From: a virus
DNA length: 64,000 nucleotides
Direction: 5' to 3' (one strand)
Virus record (IMG/VR): IMGVR_UViG_3300006752_000018
Coordinates: 28,388 to 92,387 of that record
Part shown: one piece after another, positions 53,108-60,781 of the stretch
How the letters are laid out: each line of letters begins with the position of its first letter
Numbering within the stretch: position 1 is the stretch's first letter
The notes under the pieces: generated by a model
Seen by the model: the letters and a program-made list of their open reading frames with translations, nothing else
Told to the model about the DNA's origin: nothing
The model's database searches: none
Position numbers and translations under genes: made by a program

Positions 53108-54346
53108 ATGGCAAACAAAGCAACAAAATATGGATCAACTAATAATCAAAGCGAAGTTACACTTGCTGACTATTGGCACAGCAGTCATACATTTGTAGAC
53201 AACTTTTATAGACTTGCTCCTAAACATAAGTTTCTCTACCATGTTAGTTTTACTATTAACAGTCAGGTTGCAGGTGGATTTGTAGAAAAGCACGGTAATG
53301 AAATAAGTTTACTTGCTAAGTATGCAGACTTACCAAAGTTTGATATTGAAACAGAAACAAAACAGCAGTATAACAGAAAAAAAGTTGTACACACTAGATT
53401 AGATTATTCACCTGTAATTATAAGATTTCATGACGACAATGAAGGTATAACTACAAGACTTTGGCAAGCATATTATGACTACTATTTTGCTGATTCACAA
53501 AGTTTATATCCAACTAATAATGTTTATCAACCATTAGGTCCTAAAAAGTATGGATTAGATAACGGTAGTGATGAACCATTTTTTACTAGAATTAGTATTA
53601 GTGAAATGGCAAGACATACACATCATACTACACATTTAATATTGCCTAAAATTACTGGGTGGCAACATGATAGCGTAGATGCAAGTGCATCAAGTGAGGT
53701 GTTAGAAAGCACAATGCAACTACAGTACGAAACTGTAAAATATGAAACAGGTGATATTGTTGAAGGCAATGCTCCGAAAGGATTTGCAACGCCGGAGCAT
53801 TATGATCAAGAAAAGAGTTTTATTGGAAACAATAGCGACACTCTTAACGAAGGTCCGGGTTCAATGGTTAACAATTTATCAAAGAAATTTGGCGATAATA
53901 TGTATACACAGCATAACCCAAATTATTCAAAACCATTACAAGAAACCTTAGATGCATATACTAATACAAGAGACTTATCACTTGAAGGACATCGGCCTAA
54001 CGGATTATCTGTTTTGTTTAGTCAGCAAAATAACAAAGATAACATAGGTATTAATGGAGTATTTTTTGCAGGGCCACAAAATACAATAGAAACAACAAGT
54101 GCAGTACAATCAAAAACAGATATTAGAACACATGATAATAATTACATTATAGGTCAACTAAATCAAAATACAACTCTACGTAATAGCATAGTAGAAAAGT
54201 ATTACAGCATTACAACTAGTAAAACTAACTATAGATCTCTTACTGCAACTGCAAAAGAGTATTACTTAAATGAAATGTATAATGAAATACGTGCAGATAA
54301 TCCAAAAATCTTAAAATTAGCAAGTACAGCGTTAAATACTGCATAG
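53108..54346 (+). CDS. Tail-tube-fold structural protein (tube/baseplate related)
   Basis: 412 residues. The N-terminal half reads FYRLAPKHKFLYHVSFTINS, LPKFDIETETKQQYNRKKVV and HTRLDYSPVIIRFHDDNEGI, then LWQAYYDYYFADS. This is the strand pattern of tube-type proteins (LP.F....ET..QYNRK..V....Y.P..I.FHDD), as in gp19 and the tube-initiator proteins gp48/gp54. The C-terminal half is Asn/Gln-rich and likely extended. Position just after gp19 supports a tail role such as a tube initiator or a second tube-like component. The T4 equivalent cannot be named with confidence. It begins 6 nt after a late promoter box without a ribosome-binding site. Confidence 0.65.
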   Translation: MANKATKYGSTNNQSEVTLADYWHSSHTFVDNFYRLAPKHKFLYHVSFTINSQVAGGFVEKHGNEISLLAKYADLPKFDIETETKQQYNRKKVVHTRLDYSPVIIRFHDDNEGITTRLWQAYYDYYFADSQSLYPTNNVYQPLGPKKYGLDNGSDEPFFTRISISEMARHTHHTTHLILPKITGWQHDSVDASASSEVLESTMQLQYETVKYETGDIVEGNAPKGFATPEHYDQEKSFIGNNSDTLNEGPGSMVNNLSKKFGDNMYTQHNPNYSKPLQETLDAYTNTRDLSLEGHRPNGLSVLFSQQNNKDNIGINGVFFAGPQNTIETTSAVQSKTDIRTHDNNYIIGQLNQNTTLRNSIVEKYYSITTSKTNYRSLTATAKEYYLNEMYNEIRADNPKILKLASTALNTA

Positions 54347-54354
54347 GAGAGAAT

Positions 54355-54684
54355 ATGGAAGATCAAAAGAAATATTTTGACAATTACTTTGTAAAACAAT
54401 TATCTTTTCCAAGTAATCAAGTTGATGCTACTATTGCTTTTTTTGAAAAGCGTGGATTTTCAAAAGAATCAGCAGCAAGTATTAGTGCAGTTCTACTAAA
54501 ACAAGCAAAAATCGACAACATTAAAGTATTCGAATTATTAGATACATTAGGTTCAGTAGATTCGCCACTACTAAGTAAGGTAGTGTTAGAAACTATAAAT
54601 GCAAACGGTCAGCGCACTAGTGAACTTGGCGTTAAAACAACAGAAAAAATTAACACTACAGAGTCTAGAAATATCATAGTTTAA
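54355..54684 (+). CDS. Conserved T4-like phage protein of unknown function
   Basis: 109 residues, mostly helical: FFEKRGFSKESAASISAVLL, QAKIDNIKVFELLDTLGSVD, LLSKVVLETINANGQRTSEL. It starts after AGGAGAGAAT, 8 nt behind the tube-like gene, and its TAA overlaps the gp4 ATG by one base, so it belongs to a virion-assembly operon. A small assembly or baseplate-accessory protein is likely; nothing more specific can be seen. Confidence 0.62.
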   Translation: MEDQKKYFDNYFVKQLSFPSNQVDATIAFFEKRGFSKESAASISAVLLKQAKIDNIKVFELLDTLGSVDSPLLSKVVLETINANGQRTSELGVKTTEKINTTESRNIIV

Positions 54685-55121
54685 TGGGACGGTTTGCGCA
54701 AGGAAAATTTAACCTCAAAAACCCTGCCAAGTATATAGGTGGTAGAACTCCGACTTATAGATCAAGTTGGGAGTTTGCGTTTATGCGTTTTTGTGACGAA
54801 CATCCTAGCGTAAGTCAATGGGCAAGCGAAGCAATAAAAATACCTTACAGAAATCCGCTTACTGGAAAACATACAATATATGTACCTGATTTCTTTATTG
54901 TATATGCAGATAAGCGTGGGCAGCAAAAGGTCGAACTTATCGAAGTAAAACCTGCTAATCAGGCTATTAAAGAAAAAACAGGTCGTAGCAGAGCAAATCA
55001 AGCAAGTTATATTTTAAACCAAGCTAAATGGGAAGCAGCAAGAGCATATTGTAAACAAAAAGGTATGTTGTTTAGGGTAGTAACTGAAGCTGATATTTTT
55101 CACCAAGGTAAACGTAGATGA
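54684..55121 (+). CDS. gp4: Head completion protein (gp4-like)
   Basis: 145 residues. FNLKNPAKYIGGRTPTYRSS, WEFAFMRFCDEHPSVSQWAS, YVPDFFIVY, ELIEVKPANQ and ILNQAKWEAARAYCKQKGM follow the gp4 (gp50/65) head-completion family, which resembles restriction-endonuclease-fold proteins of the TnsA N-terminal type (acidic residues in PDFF and the E.K of IEVKP). In T4 it is needed after packaging to make heads competent for tail joining. It overlaps the upstream gene by one base and the sulfotransferase gene by four. Confidence 0.86.
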   Translation: MGRFAQGKFNLKNPAKYIGGRTPTYRSSWEFAFMRFCDEHPSVSQWASEAIKIPYRNPLTGKHTIYVPDFFIVYADKRGQQKVELIEVKPANQAIKEKTGRSRANQASYILNQAKWEAARAYCKQKGMLFRVVTEADIFHQGKRR

Positions 55122-55684
55122 ACATAGCATTTATACACATTCCTAAAACAGGTGGCGGCAGCGTAATTGAGTGGTTTAATAGAAATAATTTAAATAGTCA
55201 ATTAATTTTTTATGGTCATAAAGATTTAACTCAAATAAAAAGTTTAACATCTCAAAATATAGATATTAGTTTTTGCGTAGTAAGAAATACTTACGAACGT
55301 TTAGTTAGTGCTTACGAGTTTACATATCAAAAAGTAAAAAAGAAAATTTTAAAAAATCAAAATGTTGAAGTTAATCAAAAAATATTAAACACGTATAATA
55401 GCGGTATTATATCTTTTGTAGAATACATGCACTCTATTAATCATACTACTACAAAAAATCAATTAGAATTTAGTCAAGGTGTAGACTTTATATTGCATAA
55501 TGATAAATTATCTAACTATAATAAGTTAAATGAATTATTTAAAATTGATAATACAATTGAAAAAGAACGTAGAGTAAAAACTTACGAAGATAAAAAGTAT
55601 TATACAAAGAAGTTTATAGACACTGTAAATACTTTATATCAAGACGAAATTAATTATTTTAACTTCACCCCAAAATATAACTAA
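55118..55684 (+). CDS. Sulfotransferase-like protein
   Basis: 188 residues. FIHIPKTGGGSVIEW (5'-phosphosulfate loop, residues about 5-19) and VVRNTYERLVSAYEF (3'-phosphate-binding part, Arg56) are the two PAPS-binding signatures of the Sulfotransfer_2 / carbohydrate sulfotransferase family. The protein is short for the family, and the middle (KKKILKNQNVEVNQKILN) is Lys/Asn-rich. Its ATG overlaps the gp4 stop (ATGA), so it is co-translated with a virion gene. If active, it would move sulfate from PAPS to a glycan or protein; the target is unknown. Codon and base use is more AT-rich than gp4, consistent with an acquired gene. Confidence 0.78.
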   Translation: MNIAFIHIPKTGGGSVIEWFNRNNLNSQLIFYGHKDLTQIKSLTSQNIDISFCVVRNTYERLVSAYEFTYQKVKKKILKNQNVEVNQKILNTYNSGIISFVEYMHSINHTTTKNQLEFSQGVDFILHNDKLSNYNKLNELFKIDNTIEKERRVKTYEDKKYYTKKFIDTVNTLYQDEINYFNFTPKYN

Positions 55685-55689
55685 ATAAT
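55681..55689 (+). promoter_or_regulatory. Weak late-promoter-like box before gp16
   Basis: CTAAATAAT overlapping the sulfotransferase stop, about 24 nt before the gp16 ATG at 55712, which has a GGAAG ribosome-binding site. It departs from the TATAAATA pattern. Confidence 0.3.
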
Positions 55690-55711
55690 ACTAGCATATA
55701 ATGGAAGTCCA

Positions 55712-56209
55712 ATGACAAAGAAATTAGAAGAACTTTTAAACTTACCTGACTCTAAAGAAATTATCGAAGAGTCTAAAAACGAAGACAAAGCATCTAGAGC
55801 AGTAGTAGATCAAGAAGACACGCTGCGTGATATTTCTGAGTTTGATAAAATTGCAAGTGCTTTACCTAGTGTTAAAGGTTTAGGAAATGCAGCTGATAAA
55901 GAGCTAAATGAAGTTGCTGATAAAGCAATGCAAGCATACGACGATTTAATGGATCTTGGTATGAATGTAGAATCACGGTATAGCGGTAGAGTATTCGAAG
56001 TCGCTGGCACAATGCTTAAAACAAGCCTTGATGCTAAAACTGCAAAATTAGACAAAAAATTAAAGATGATTGAATTGCAACTTAAAAAAGAAAAACTTGA
56101 TAGAGATACAGGACCCGGAGACGGCGATATTGTAAATGGAGAAGGCTATGTTGTTACAGATAGAAACAGTCTCTTAGAACGTATCAAAGGCATAGATAAA
56201 GATAAATAA
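55712..56209 (+). CDS. gp16: Terminase small subunit (gp16-like)
   Basis: 165 residues (T4 gp16: 164). Strongly helical with a coiled-coil-like middle and end: DEFDKIASALP-type start (ISEFDKIASALPSVKGL), KAMQAYDDLMDLGMNVESRY, VAGTMLKTSLDAKTAKLDKK, LKMIELQLKKEKLDR. This is the marine T4-like gp16 pattern. The family forms rings that recognise DNA and stimulate gp17 for packaging. It sits three genes before gp17, which is farther than in T4, where they are adjacent. Confidence 0.82.
   Translation: MTKKLEELLNLPDSKEIIEESKNEDKASRAVVDQEDTLRDISEFDKIASALPSVKGLGNAADKELNEVADKAMQAYDDLMDLGMNVESRYSGRVFEVAGTMLKTSLDAKTAKLDKKLKMIELQLKKEKLDRDTGPGDGDIVNGEGYVVTDRNSLLERIKGIDKDK
56201..56208 (+). promoter_or_regulatory. 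T4-like late promoter box
   Basis: GATAAATA overlapping the end of gp16; 25 nt before the ATG at 56233, which has AGGAAT. Confidence 0.6.
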
Positions 56210-56232
56210 CATATAGCATTAGGAATTGAACA

Positions 56233-56790
56233 ATGAAATCGTTTACTGAATTTTTAACAGAATCTAAAAAAACCTATCCATTTAAGATAGGAGTAGCAGG
56301 TGACTTACCTGAAAATTTTGTAGATATGTTAGAAACATGTTTAGAAAAATATAATTTATCAAACTTGTCTACAGGTAAAAAGACACCTATACAAGAACGC
56401 CCGTTAGATTTCCCACAACTAGAAAATATGGAAGTTACATATTTTGAAGCGGAAGTAAACTATCCAACTACATCTCAAGTTATGCAGGAATATATCGGCA
56501 AGTGTTGTGGTTGTCCTCAAACGCATATTATTGTACGTAATCCTAATGATATGGCTGAAGAATATCAGGAAAAGAAAGAAGATACACCATACGAAGCAAT
56601 GCTAGGTAAGGATGACATGGGCGGAGAAAGCGCACAAGAATCAGTTGGCAGCAATCGTGTAATGGATCTATTAAAAGAATTAGAAACTGCTCGCAAAGAC
56701 AACGAACATAGTCCAATAGACGGCGTAGCAGCAGGTGAATCAGCAGATATCACTGAAACAGAAAACACTAAAAGTGTTGTAGGGAGCTAA
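56233..56790 (+). CDS. Candidate internal head protein with capsid-targeting-like N-terminus
   Basis: 185 residues. The first residues MKSFTEFLTES closely resemble the T4 capsid-targeting peptide (MKTYQEFIAEA) of internal proteins. Leu8-Thr9-Glu10 fits the (L/I)xE site cut by the T4-type head protease gp21. The middle has KCCGCPQTHIIVRNP; the C-terminus is acidic and polar (SADITETENTKS). If the parallel holds, the protein is packed into the prohead and injected with DNA. It lies with head genes gp16 and gp17 and has its own late promoter. The targeting reading is inference from sequence similarity only. Confidence 0.6.
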   Translation: MKSFTEFLTESKKTYPFKIGVAGDLPENFVDMLETCLEKYNLSNLSTGKKTPIQERPLDFPQLENMEVTYFEAEVNYPTTSQVMQEYIGKCCGCPQTHIIVRNPNDMAEEYQEKKEDTPYEAMLGKDDMGGESAQESVGSNRVMDLLKELETARKDNEHSPIDGVAAGESADITETENTKSVVGS

Positions 56791-56792
56791 CT

Positions 56793-57443
56793 ATGGACAT
56801 GAAAAAATTATTAGAATCAATTGATACTATTGATTCACAAAAAAAAGAACTTAAAGAAATGGCTTCTATGAATATTTCAATGAATGCAGATAGTGCAGAT
56901 GAAGTTGGAAGACTATTAGATATTGTCAAAGGTGCAGCAGGTGCAGAACATGCACATAGTGTAGGCCCAGACGATATGCCTGAGATGCCTCCAATGCCAT
57001 TAAAAGGCGCAAATGATATGCGCACAGATATGGAAAACTTTTCCAGTATTGTAAACAGAGCAGAATCGGAAGAAGAAGCATTAGAAGATTACGCAAACGA
57101 GCCAGACGAAGAGTATGCAGATACACAAACAATGACAAAAGATTTGTCAGGTGGCTTAAACCGCGAAAAGAAAGCCTACAAAAAAGCAGCAGACGGAGAT
57201 AATCCAATGGCGCTTGAAGATGGAATTAAAGCAAGATTATGGGATGCTTTAAATGAAATGAAAGAAGGAACATGCAACGAGTGCGGTAATGCAATGTTGA
57301 CTGCTTCCGAGAAAAAAGAATTAGCAAATTTACCAGAAGGCAAAAAACATGGTAACAGCAAGATTTATGACAAATGTTGGAAAGGCTGTACAAAAGTTGC
57401 TGGTAAAAAACGTGGCGAACCAGGTTCATGCAAGTGTGATTAA
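56793..57443 (+). CDS. Acidic conserved phage protein with a C-terminal Cys cluster
   Basis: 216 residues, beginning 2 nt after the preceding stop. The N-terminus MDMKKLLESIDTIDSQKKEL is helical. The centre is very acidic and Met/Pro-rich (DDMPEMPPMP, EEEALEDYANEPDEEYADTQ). The last 60 residues hold CNEC, KCWKGC and CKCD, a likely zinc site. Such proteins occur next to terminase genes in marine T4-like phages. Possibly a head-core or internal component; the function is unknown. It is followed by a strong terminator. Confidence 0.6.
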   Translation: MDMKKLLESIDTIDSQKKELKEMASMNISMNADSADEVGRLLDIVKGAAGAEHAHSVGPDDMPEMPPMPLKGANDMRTDMENFSSIVNRAESEEEALEDYANEPDEEYADTQTMTKDLSGGLNREKKAYKKAADGDNPMALEDGIKARLWDALNEMKEGTCNECGNAMLTASEKKELANLPEGKKHGNSKIYDKCWKGCTKVAGKKRGEPGSCKCD

Positions 57444-57459
57444 ACCCCCTAGAGTACTC

Positions 57460-57486
57460 AATAGCGCCTACGGGCGCTATTCTTTT
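57460..57486 (+). terminator. Rho-independent terminator with a UACG tetraloop
   Basis: AATAGCGCC (57460-57468), loop TACG, GGCGCTATT (57473-57481), then CTTTT. The C(UACG)G loop is an especially stable UNCG type. It separates the head unit from gp17. Confidence 0.88.
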
Positions 57487-57487
57487 G

Positions 57488-57496
57488 AGTAAATAC
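57488..57496 (+). promoter_or_regulatory. Late promoter box immediately before gp17 (leaderless geometry)
   Basis: AGTAAATAC, last A of the box 5 nt before the A of the ATG at 57500. No Shine-Dalgarno sequence is present and the terminator lies directly upstream, so gp17 needs this or another start. Confidence 0.55.
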
Positions 57497-57499
57497 ACT

Positions 57500-59080
57500 A
57501 TGTCAACAAGTTTAGATGGCGTCTTAATTAAAAAGGCGAATAAAAAAGAAACATTTACTGAAGCTCAAATACAGGATTTACAAGCCTGTATGGATCCAGA
57601 CACAGGCTATTTGTATTTTGCAGAACACTTTGCTTATATCCAACATCCTGTAAAAGGTAAGTTATTATACAAACCATTTGAATATCAGCTTGGACTAATG
57701 TCAAGTTATCATAACTATCGCTTTAACATTAATATGATGCCTAGACAAACAGGCAAAACTACATGTGCTAGTATATATCTAGCATGGTATGCTATGTTTG
57801 TACCTGATCAAACTGTGCTAATTGCAGCGCACAAGTATACAGGTGCTCAAGAAATTATGTCTCGTATACGATTTGTTTATGAAAGTTGTCCTGATCATAT
57901 TAGAGCAGGTGTTACCTCATACAACAAAGGTTCGATTGAGTTTGAAAATGGAAGTCGAATAGTTAGTCAAACAACAACAGGCAACACAGGACGTGGTATG
58001 TCAATTTCATTACTATACTGTGACGAGTTTGCATTTGTTATGCCTAACATTGCAGAAGAATTTTGGACATCAATATCACCTACACTAGCAACAGGTGGTC
58101 GTGCTATTATTACTAGCACACCAAACTCAGACGAAGATACGTTTGCTACTATTTGGAAACAAGCAGAAGATAAGTTTGACGAACATGGTAATGAGCAAGA
58201 GGTAGGTCGTAATGGGTTTCATAGCTTCCGGTCTGATTGGTGGGAACATCCAGATAGAGACGAAAAATGGAAAGAAGAAGAGCTAGGGCGAATCGGTGAA
58301 GAAAAGTTTAGACGTGAGTACGGTTGTGAATTCTTAGTTTTTGACGAGACACTAATTAATAGTATTAAACTTGCAGTAATGGAAGGTAATAAACCGCTTG
58401 TCAATATGGGGCAAACACGTTGGTATAAAAAACCTAGTCCAGAATTTACATATGCAGTAGCACTTGATCCTTCAATGGGCACCGGCGGCGATAACGCTGC
58501 TATACAAGTATTTGAATTACCTAGTTATGAACAAGTTGCAGAATGGCAACATAACACTACTGCTATACCTGGACAGATACGTGTGTTATCAGACATATGT
58601 AATTACCTTGTTCAAGAAACTAGTAATGCAAACGGAATTTACTGGAGCGTGGAGAACAATGGAATAGGCGAGGCTGCACTAATCGTTATAAACGACTTTG
58701 GTGAAGAAAATATTCCAGGACTATTTGTCAGTGAACCTATCCGCAAAGGACATGTACGTAAATTCCGTAAAGGCTTTAACACTACTCATGGCACTAAAAT
58801 TACTGCCTGTAGTAGACTAAAAACTATGATAGAAAATGATAAAATGGTTGTACACAGTAAACCTTTTATATCAGAATTAAAAAATTATGTTGCAACAGGA
58901 TCTAGTTATCAAGCAAAATTAGGACAAACAGACGATCTTATTAGTGCAACATTATTAGCAATAAGGATGATGGCAGTACTTAAAGATTGGGACCCGAGAA
59001 TATATAATTCATTTACTCAAGCTGAGGAAATAGAAGATTACGATCCACCAATGCCAATCTTCATTAGTACGAACTATTGA
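57500..59080 (+). CDS. gp17: Terminase large subunit (gp17)
   Basis: 526 residues from ATG 57500. The DNA-packaging ATPase has Walker A PRQTGKTT (81-88), Walker B LLYCDEFAF (171-179) and coupling motif TSTPN (about 205-209). The C-terminal RNase H-type nuclease has acidic residues in ALDPSMGTGGD, YWSVENNGIG and KLGQTDDLISATLLAI, in the order seen for T4 gp17. It cuts concatemers and pumps DNA through the portal. It is shorter than T4 gp17 (610), mainly at the N-terminus. An in-frame TTG at 57485 lies inside the terminator and promoter region and is not used as start. Confidence 0.95.
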   Translation: MSTSLDGVLIKKANKKETFTEAQIQDLQACMDPDTGYLYFAEHFAYIQHPVKGKLLYKPFEYQLGLMSSYHNYRFNINMMPRQTGKTTCASIYLAWYAMFVPDQTVLIAAHKYTGAQEIMSRIRFVYESCPDHIRAGVTSYNKGSIEFENGSRIVSQTTTGNTGRGMSISLLYCDEFAFVMPNIAEEFWTSISPTLATGGRAIITSTPNSDEDTFATIWKQAEDKFDEHGNEQEVGRNGFHSFRSDWWEHPDRDEKWKEEELGRIGEEKFRREYGCEFLVFDETLINSIKLAVMEGNKPLVNMGQTRWYKKPSPEFTYAVALDPSMGTGGDNAAIQVFELPSYEQVAEWQHNTTAIPGQIRVLSDICNYLVQETSNANGIYWSVENNGIGEAALIVINDFGEENIPGLFVSEPIRKGHVRKFRKGFNTTHGTKITACSRLKTMIENDKMVVHSKPFISELKNYVATGSSYQAKLGQTDDLISATLLAIRMMAVLKDWDPRIYNSFTQAEEIEDYDPPMPIFISTNY

Positions 59081-59087
59081 TAAATAC
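59079..59087 (+). promoter_or_regulatory. Late promoter box immediately before the 528-residue gene (leaderless geometry)
   Basis: GATAAATAC overlapping the gp17 TGA stop, ending 5 nt before the A of the ATG at 59091. No Shine-Dalgarno sequence. Confidence 0.6.
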
Positions 59088-59090
59088 ATT

Positions 59091-60677
59091 ATGCAGAACC
59101 TAAGTAAAATAAGTGAAGAATTGTTTGCAAAGATTAGAGGACGTTTTCCTAGTGTCACTATTGGCACTGAAGAAGGCATGATTACTAATAATCCTAGCGA
59201 AGCACGTTTTATAGAGTTTGACTATAAAAGCAAGGGCAAAGTAAGTCTTAGTTTAAATGCTGAAGACGGCCTTGTAGTCATGCACGGTGCTGATATACTT
59301 GCTGGAGAGAATGAAGAAGAACTGAGTGACTGGTATAACTTTTTAAGAGAACTAAGACAGTTTGCAAAAAAACGTTTACTAAATTTTGACACTCGTGATA
59401 TTACTAAAAGTAATTTACAAAAAAGAGATTATAAGTTTCTAGCCAAAAATGCCGGAGAAGATCAAATGACCGAATCAAAGTTATATGGTACTAGTAGAAC
59501 TAGTTATCAAAATGTAGACGGAGCACGTTTAGTAATTAAGCATAATGCTCCTATTAACCAAGAATCAGCAACTGGAAGAACAAAGCAAATTAGTTCTATA
59601 TATATTGAAAGTGCTGATGGAGAAAGATTTAAATATCCATTTAAACATCTAAGTGCAGCAAGAGCAATGGCTAGACATGTTGCTGAAGGTGGTAATGCAT
59701 ATGACGATTTTGGTAAACATATAACTGGTTTATCAGAAGAAATGGCAAAGTTACGTAAGTTTAAAACATATATGGGACGATCAGCTGTAATGGCAGAAGG
59801 GCTAGAACCGTATATGGATGCTGTAAAAGGTCGTATGAAAGACGTAAAGAAAACAATTGAGTCTCTTCAAAAACCTGCACATTACGCAGAGGCAATTGCA
59901 AACTTTGAATCAGTAGTAATGGAAGAAGTTCCTGCAGACGTTGCAGAAAACTGGACCGATCAATTAACTATTAAATTATTTAATGAAGAACTGTCAGATG
60001 TATTTCCGTACATTTACAAACTAGTAAGTGAAGCAACAAAAGCACAAGAATTAGGCCCAGAAGATTTAGTAGATGAATCAGCATTAATGGCTTACGCAGG
60101 TGAAAAGAAACACGGTAAGGAATACATGCGTAAAGCAGCAGCCGCAGGACGTGACGGCGCCTCACAAGAAGAGCTAGGCAAACTAAAAGACAAGTATAGC
60201 AAAGCAGAAAAAAATAAAAAAACAAAAGAAGAAGCGGAGCTAGAAGATACAATGGAAGGACTTATGGGTCAGTTCAGTGAAGCAAACGAAGCAGAAAGAG
60301 ACACACACTGCTCTGACAAGTGTTGCGGAAGTGATACTAAAGCAGAAGATTGCGATTGTCCATCAGATTGTGAAGGCTGCAACTGTAATGCAGAGATGGA
60401 CGAATGTCCACCACAACAAGATGCAGCACCTCAACAGCAAATGGCTGCTGAAAAGCCAAAAACACCACTAGGCGAATTTATTCTATCATATTATGATAGA
60501 GAAACCGGATCATTCCCCAAAGGCGAAACAGCTATACTAACAATGGTTGAAAAAGACTATGGGGATGAGTATGTTCGACCTGCTCATGCGTTTATTGAAA
60601 AAATTCACAGTACATTTGTACAGCACGAACGTATGAACAACGAACAAAATGACATTTTTGCGTTAGCAGGAATTTAA
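59091..60677 (+). CDS. Large conserved marine T4-like phage protein with a Cys-rich cluster
   Basis: 528 residues. The opening QNLSKISEELFAKIRGRFP and the segment WYNFLRELRQFAKKRLLNFD belong to a protein regularly found beside gp17 in marine T4-like phages; its function is unknown. Residues about 130-330 are mixed alpha/beta then helical (TESKLYGTSRTSYQNVDG, YPFKHLSAARAMARHVAEGG). A Lys/Glu-rich helix (about 335-395) leads into a Cys cluster at 407-439 with nine cysteines (CSDKCC, CDCPSDCEGCNC), metallothionein-like in spacing. The end (FILSYYDRETGSFPKGETAI) is folded. It is probably virion-associated, since it follows gp17 under a late box. Confidence 0.7.
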   Translation: MQNLSKISEELFAKIRGRFPSVTIGTEEGMITNNPSEARFIEFDYKSKGKVSLSLNAEDGLVVMHGADILAGENEEELSDWYNFLRELRQFAKKRLLNFDTRDITKSNLQKRDYKFLAKNAGEDQMTESKLYGTSRTSYQNVDGARLVIKHNAPINQESATGRTKQISSIYIESADGERFKYPFKHLSAARAMARHVAEGGNAYDDFGKHITGLSEEMAKLRKFKTYMGRSAVMAEGLEPYMDAVKGRMKDVKKTIESLQKPAHYAEAIANFESVVMEEVPADVAENWTDQLTIKLFNEELSDVFPYIYKLVSEATKAQELGPEDLVDESALMAYAGEKKHGKEYMRKAAAAGRDGASQEELGKLKDKYSKAEKNKKTKEEAELEDTMEGLMGQFSEANEAERDTHCSDKCCGSDTKAEDCDCPSDCEGCNCNAEMDECPPQQDAAPQQQMAAEKPKTPLGEFILSYYDRETGSFPKGETAILTMVEKDYGDEYVRPAHAFIEKIHSTFVQHERMNNEQNDIFALAGI

Positions 60678-60689
60678 TTAAAAAAACAC

Positions 60690-60718
60690 TTGACAAAACC
60701 GTTTGTAGCATGTATAGT
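60690..60718 (+). promoter_or_regulatory. Sigma70-type promoter for gp32
   Basis: TTGACA (60690-60695), 17-nt spacer, TATAGT (60713-60718). A consensus-like host promoter about 64 nt before the gp32 ATG, fitting early or middle expression of replication genes. Confidence 0.85.
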
Positions 60719-60781
60719 ATATATAGTGCTACAGACAAATAAGGCACAAGCACATAGGCAATTTAACAAGGAGGCATAACT

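Noticed and set aside
53108-54346. Calling this gene the portal protein gp20 because it follows gp19 as in T4
   Set aside because: Its strand pattern is tube-like and its size (412) and motifs do not fit the portal family; gp20 must lie outside the window.
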